Shown: one piece after another, positions 5,717-8,603 of the stretch | How the letters are laid out: each line of letters opens with the position of its first letter | How positions within the stretch are numbered: position 1 is the first letter of the stretch | NCBI GenBank assembly: GCA_964591255.1 | Contig: CAZQAA010000185.1 | Location: forward strand, 1-8,603 | Length of the DNA: 8,603 nt | Source of the DNA: CAZQAA01 sp964591255 | Lineage (GTDB): Bacteria > Desulfobacterota > DSM-4660 > Desulfatiglandales > Desulfatiglandaceae | Direction: 5' to 3' | Position numbers and translations under genes: made by a program | The notes under the pieces: model-generated | Told to the model about the DNA's origin: nothing | The model's input: the letters and a program-made list of their open reading frames with translations, nothing else | Databases searched by the model: none

Positions 5717-6841
5717 TCAATAAATACCACCGAAAAATTGAATAACCCTATTGTCCAGATAGGAAACAAGCCCCTCTGATTTTCCAGGAGACCATCCCAG
5801 GGACTTCTCCCATACATCATCTGCCTCCATGCACAAATAAAGACCTAAATCATTATACCATTTCTCCAGGTTTTCCTTCATGAATGAATACAGCTCTATG
5901 CGTATTGGTTTGAAATAACGCATTTTTCCGTCCAGTCCCCTTATAAATTCGCCATCAAGAACCGAGGTGTGTGGATGACGCTTTCTTATGATACCCTTGA
6001 GTTGTGGCATGAACCTGAACGACCCCAGGCTGATCCATATTATTCCGGTTGGATCTATCATTTTGTCCATCAACTCGATTGTCTTGAGGTATTCATCTTT
6101 CCAGCCAGGGTGCGTAATGAGCGGATCAAAATGGAAGGCAATCACAAACCCTTCAGACTGAGATCGACTTGCCGCTTCCAATCGTTTTTTTATGCTTGCT
6201 GCCCTGTGTTCCTCGTGGAGTGCCATCAATGCGCTGTTTAAAGACCAGGAGAGGATAATGCGCTCTCTGTATTTGGAGGCAAGAACCCTTTCTATATGTG
6301 TTGTCTTGGTTTTCAGTTCTAACACCACGTTTTTTCTCTTGGAAAATGGTGGCAACAGAATATCGCTCCAGCAGGTTATGGGGTCAAGCGCCAGACTGTC
6401 TGTAAACTCTCCGGTACCTATCCGGAAAATCCTGTCAGGATTACTGTCAAGCACATCCAATGCCTTTTGCAATCCCTCTTCCAGATTGGCAAAAACCCGT
6501 AAGTAAGGCTGGTTGAAATAGCCCTGCAGGATACAGTAACTGCAGTCAAGCGGGCAATTGGTGGCCACATTTAAGATCTGATACCCACAACAAATATATT
6601 CCCTTGTACCGGGACACGGCTTCAGGAACTCCCCTTTGTAATCCAAAAGATGCAGGACATCTTTTCCCATGCCCTCTCTTCTGTCCTGTTCAATTGCCGG
6701 CTCTGTGCCGTCCAATATTTTTATGGAGACCCCACCAGGTAATCTGTCCAAAACATCACGGCTGAAACCATACTTTCCAGCACCATTTTCCAATAATACC
6801 TCTTTTAGTTTTGGTCTGGACAAGAGGCACCCTCTTCCCAT
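5717..6841 (-). CDS. SPL-family radical SAM protein (spore photoproduct lyase-like)
   Basis: A 374-residue radical SAM protein of the family that contains spore photoproduct lyase. The cluster motif is NCPLDCSYCILQGYFNQP with C96, C100 and C103. It is preceded by KPCPGTREYICCGYQIL (C76, C84, C85), a cysteine-rich segment seen in Gram-negative members. Other conserved parts are FRIGTGEFTDSLALD (139-153), a VVLELKTKT strand of the TIM barrel, a LSWSLN turn, and FHFDPLI near the end of the barrel. The catalytic Cys of true SPL (C141 in B. subtilis, context CTSD) aligns by eye with E145, so DNA photoproduct repair by the known mechanism is unlikely. The true substrate is unknown. The gene overlaps the ParB-like gene by 37 bases if ATG 6841 is used. 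A TTG at 6823 with GAGG 6-7 bases before it is an attractive alternative start (368 residues). The overlap indicates co-translation and joint function with the ParB-like protein. Confidence 0.88.
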   Translation of the reverse strand: MGRGCLLSRPKLKEVLLENGAGKYGFSRDVLDRLPGGVSIKILDGTEPAIEQDRREGMGKDVLHLLDYKGEFLKPCPGTREYICCGYQILNVATNCPLDCSYCILQGYFNQPYLRVFANLEEGLQKALDVLDSNPDRIFRIGTGEFTDSLALDPITCWSDILLPPFSKRKNVVLELKTKTTHIERVLASKYRERIILSWSLNSALMALHEEHRAASIKKRLEAASRSQSEGFVIAFHFDPLITHPGWKDEYLKTIELMDKMIDPTGIIWISLGSFRFMPQLKGIIRKRHPHTSVLDGEFIRGLDGKMRYFKPIRIELYSFMKENLEKWYNDLGLYLCMEADDVWEKSLGWSPGKSEGLVSYLDNRVIQFFGGIY

Positions 6842-7815
6842 GGATAGGACAGGTCCATGAGTTCTTTTTTGCCAGACAAGATTTCTATTTTTTTCTTCAA
6901 ATCCCTTCCATTTCTGAATATCACATGGAGACTATAATCAGGGGCCTCAAAATATTGAGGGGCAAAAATTTTCATGCCCTTGGGGAGAGCAAGCCGGGAA
7001 ACCATATCCTTGAATGCCCTTTCGGCTTGTATTAATGTAGGAAACCTCTCTTTCCGCAAAATATCAAATAAGGCCTTTACCTTTTGTGACCTGTTGAGCC
7101 TTGCATCAGATACAACCTCAAGGACTTCCTTTTTTCTTAGGACCATATATGGAGATATCCCCTTTTTTAATGATATATCATCAATTAACTCAATAAGTTG
7201 TCTTTGATAATTGATGCTTAACTTTAGATTCGTAATAATATCTGTAACCATGGATCGTGTGCCTGAGTCCATGTCAATCAGACTTTTTGCCGTATCAAGG
7301 GATATCAGGCCCTTGACCAGATATTCTTTACTCTCTGTATCCAGACACTTTTCCAGTCGTATAAAAAAATCCAGGACAGATCTGCTACGAGAAAGGCCTA
7401 ACAAAGGCAAATAACGGGAGACCATCTCCTCAGTAGAAAGGTATGAAGACAATCGAGAAAGGACCATGCCCTTTTCAACATTATTTATCTCTCTCGTAGC
7501 AAGATTATCATGTAAATTCATAATAAGACATTGAAGAGGAGAAACCCTGGATTCCGACAAGGCCCGACATGCTATTTGCTTCCAGCCTAATGATCTTGCA
7601 GCCAGGATCCTCCTGAATCCTGTCACAATTATAAATTTACTATTCTCGCGTTCCAATAAAACCGGCGGATTGATAAGGCCTGTGGCCTCAATTGACCGGA
7701 TAAGTGCTCCGGATTCATATCCGAAACTCATACAAAATGGGCCTTCCGGCCGGATATCGATATCTTTTATGTCAGCATAAAAAACAGGTGTCTCATCGAA
7801 ATCATAAACGGCCAT
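6805..7815 (-). CDS. ParB N-terminal-domain protein
   Basis: A 336-residue protein with a ParB/Srx-type nucleotide-binding domain followed by a helical DNA-binding region. Residues 12-85 carry the ParB N-domain pattern: a YADIKDIDIRP strand, SIEATGLINPPVLLE, then the phosphate-contact motif TGFRRILAARSLGW (65-78; GERRxRA in chromosomal ParB). LHDNLATREINNVEKG (101-116) corresponds to the second nucleotide motif (ENxxR…E). A helix-turn-helix-like stretch, MVSRYLPLLGLSRSRSVLDF, follows at 131-150. The C-terminus (about 280-325) is a mixed segment not typical of chromosomal ParB and could be a dimerisation or partner-binding part. No parA is adjacent and no parS site is seen, so a chromosome-segregation role is doubtful. 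The downstream overlapping radical SAM gene suggests a dedicated two-gene unit. The start, ATG 7815, has GGAGG (complement of 7825-7829) 9 bases upstream. CTP binding is possible but is inferred only. Confidence 0.85.
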   Translation of the reverse strand: MAVYDFDETPVFYADIKDIDIRPEGPFCMSFGYESGALIRSIEATGLINPPVLLERENSKFIIVTGFRRILAARSLGWKQIACRALSESRVSPLQCLIMNLHDNLATREINNVEKGMVLSRLSSYLSTEEMVSRYLPLLGLSRSRSVLDFFIRLEKCLDTESKEYLVKGLISLDTAKSLIDMDSGTRSMVTDIITNLKLSINYQRQLIELIDDISLKKGISPYMVLRKKEVLEVVSDARLNRSQKVKALFDILRKERFPTLIQAERAFKDMVSRLALPKGMKIFAPQYFEAPDYSLHVIFRNGRDLKKKIEILSGKKELMDLSYPWEEGASCPDQN

Positions 7816-8004
7816 AAAGCGCCCCCTCCCCTATTTTATACGACTTTTAATTCCAATATTTTCCTTGATTGGGGAGATAATGTCCAATAAAAACAGAGGG
7901 GAGGCTTCCCGGGCACTGCGTAATGTCTGGCACTGGCCGGGAAGCAAGTTATACGAGAAAATGATATGATGAAAGAGGTTTCTTAAAAGAAGATAATTGG
8001 CAAA
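7816..8004. other. Intergenic spacer between the Hpt and ParB-like genes
   Basis: About 190 bases with no ORF I can support. It contains the ribosome binding site of the ParB-like gene (complement of 7821-7831, GGGGAGGGGGC), an A/T-rich stretch with a TATAAA-like box on the minus strand (7835-7840) but no matching -35 box, and the repeat structure described at 7904-7945. The length fits a transcription unit boundary, though no standard promoter or terminator can be assigned firmly. Confidence 0.5.
7904..7945. repeat. Composite inverted and direct repeat
   Basis: A perfect 9-bp inverted repeat pairs GCTTCCCGG (7904-7912) with CCGGGAAGC (7937-7945) around 24 bases. GGCACTG occurs twice in direct orientation at 7912-7918 and 7929-7935, a 17-bp period. 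It lies about 90 bases upstream of the ParB-like start and 60 bases beyond the Hpt stop. It could form an RNA hairpin ending the Hpt transcript (a T-rich stretch follows on the minus strand, but about 10 bases late), or be a binding site for the ParB-like protein. Confidence 0.6.
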
Positions 8005-8328
8005 TTAACTAGCTGCTCCAAGTTCGATGGTCAGCCCTTCATAGGCTAGGGTAAAATCCTGCACCAAATCTTCCAGTCCATCAAGAGAACCCTCCCTTGC
8101 ACGATCGTCAATCGCCTTGGCTATATCATATAAATCCACAAGGCCCAGATTTCCTGAAGATCCTTTGATAGAATGGGCCTTTTTATGTATTCCTTCTGTG
8201 TCCTTTGCCTCAAGTGCTGTCCTCAATTCCTGAAGGTCAGCGGATGTAGTCTCCACATAGAGTTCGAGCAGTTCCTTAAAATCTTCCTCATCCAATCCCA
8301 AATTATCTGCCAACTCTTTCAGCTGCAT
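8005..8328 (-). CDS. Hpt domain phosphotransfer protein
   Basis: A 107-residue single-domain histidine phosphotransfer protein that shuttles phosphoryl groups between a hybrid kinase receiver and a response regulator. The signature AHSIKGSSGNLG has the phosphorylated histidine at residue 52, on the usual second helix of the four-helix bundle. An acidic first helix (DEEDFKELLELYVE) precedes it, and there are helices with LYDIAKAIDDRARE and LEDLVQDFTLAYEGL after it. Length fits the stand-alone family (about 100-120). ATG 8328 is chosen because GGAGG (complement of 8335-8339) is exactly 6 bases upstream. A GTG directly before it would add one residue. No hybrid kinase is next to it. The only response regulator in the window is on the other strand more than 3 kb away, so partners are unknown. 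Confidence 0.93.
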   Translation of the reverse strand: MQLKELADNLGLDEEDFKELLELYVETTSADLQELRTALEAKDTEGIHKKAHSIKGSSGNLGLVDLYDIAKAIDDRAREGSLDGLEDLVQDFTLAYEGLTIELGAAS

Positions 8329-8353
8329 CACTCTCCTCCTTGTATTATATTTT

Positions 8354-8584
8354 CTATACTAAAAAATCGGCCCTTTTTTGAAAAAACTTTAGATGAGTTT
8401 CCAGAGGGATCTGGTATGACAGGGAAAACAAAGGCAGAAGAAACAGATATGCAAAAAAGCAACAGATTATGATTCTAAAAAAGATTTTTTTCCTCCAAGC
8501 AGGTCGCCATATCTCCTCATATTCTGATATATCATGATGCTGTGGATTCAGCTTCCTGAATAATTTTGTCAGCATATTTTTCAA
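8354..8584 (-). CDS. Doubtful small membrane protein
   Basis: A possible 76-residue protein starting at TTG 8584 (or ATG 8575). It has a basic N-terminus, an aromatic stretch EYEEIWRPAWRKK (21-33) and one strongly hydrophobic segment at about 34-57 (IFFRIIICCFFAYLFLLPLF), which would make a single membrane helix. No family is recognised. Against it: no ribosome binding site, a 53-base overlap with the better-looking frame ending at 8532, and T-rich DNA that would produce such Phe/Leu runs by chance. For it: the stop lies 25 bases before the Hpt start, as in an operon. It could also be the broken N-terminus of a membrane sensor. Confidence 0.28.
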   Translation of the reverse strand: MKNMLTKLFRKLNPQHHDISEYEEIWRPAWRKKIFFRIIICCFFAYLFLLPLFSLSYQIPLETHLKFFQKRADFLV

Positions 8585-8603
8585 GAAAGGTCTTTATGTC
8601 TTC
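8532..8603 (-). CDS. C-terminal end of an upstream gene (partial)
   Basis: On the minus strand the frame from the window edge reads EDIKTFLEKYADKIIQEAES followed by TAS and a TGA stop at 8534-8532. This amphipathic, lysine- and glutamate-rich helix looks like a genuine protein C-terminus. The family cannot be named from 23 residues. A receiver-domain or chemotaxis-type tail would suit the Hpt neighbour, but that is a guess. It overlaps the doubtful membrane ORF in another frame. Confidence 0.5.
   Translation of the reverse strand, partial: EDIKTFLEKYADKIIQEAESTAS

Noticed and set aside
7928..7944. TGGCAC on the plus strand resembling a sigma-54 -24 element
   Set aside because: No GC/TTGC element at the required spacing, and no plus-strand gene follows.
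7816..8004. parS centromere-like site for the ParB-like protein
   Set aside because: No TGTTTCACGTGAAACA-like 16-mer palindrome is visible here or elsewhere in the window. The repeat found has a different sequence and layout.
8344..8349. Perfect TATAAT on the minus strand upstream of the Hpt gene
   Set aside because: No acceptable -35 box at 16-18 bp, and the start of transcription would fall inside the Shine-Dalgarno sequence, leaving no usable leader.

Overview
The window reads as chromosomal DNA of an uncultured or little-studied anaerobic bacterium of the Desulfobacterota (former Deltaproteobacteria) or a close relative. The support is a moderate-GC sequence with strong GGAGG-type ribosome binding sites, and the gene combination: a DUF4911-type small protein between NAD kinase and MiaB, an SPL-family radical SAM protein next to a ParB-like protein, a response regulator fused to GGDEF, and a stand-alone Hpt protein. 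The lineage is inferred from gene content, not from a marker gene.

Left half, plus strand (1-5099): a tight unit of adenine deaminase (ade), NAD kinase (nadK), a 73-residue DUF4911-like protein, the tRNA methylthiotransferase miaB, and a response regulator/diguanylate cyclase. The first three junctions are gaps or overlaps of a few bases and the last gap is about 12 bases, so one transcript is likely. It combines purine salvage, NADP supply, tRNA modification and c-di-GMP signalling. A short open frame at 1-78 may be the tail of a preceding gene.

Middle (5100-5401): an AT-rich regulatory stretch with three ATTATGT copies and a 14-bp palindrome leads into a near-consensus promoter (TTGACA, 16 bp, TATAAA). 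A strong ribosome binding site follows, then a 29-residue, extremely basic AURKAIP1/COX24-type protein that is easily missed by gene callers. A hairpin with A/T flanks closes this one-gene unit and probably also stops the convergent genes on the other strand.

Right half, minus strand (8603 down to 5420): reading in the direction of transcription, there is the end of an unknown gene, a doubtful small membrane ORF, an Hpt phosphotransfer protein, a 190-bp spacer with a composite inverted/direct repeat, a ParB-N-domain protein, an SPL-family radical SAM protein that overlaps it, and an NfuA/NifU-C-type Fe-S scaffold protein. The ParB-like plus radical SAM pair is the most likely uncharacterised system here. 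No parA is visible, and the radical SAM protein appears to lack the catalytic cysteine of true spore photoproduct lyases.

No tRNA, rRNA, CRISPR array or insertion sequence was recognised.
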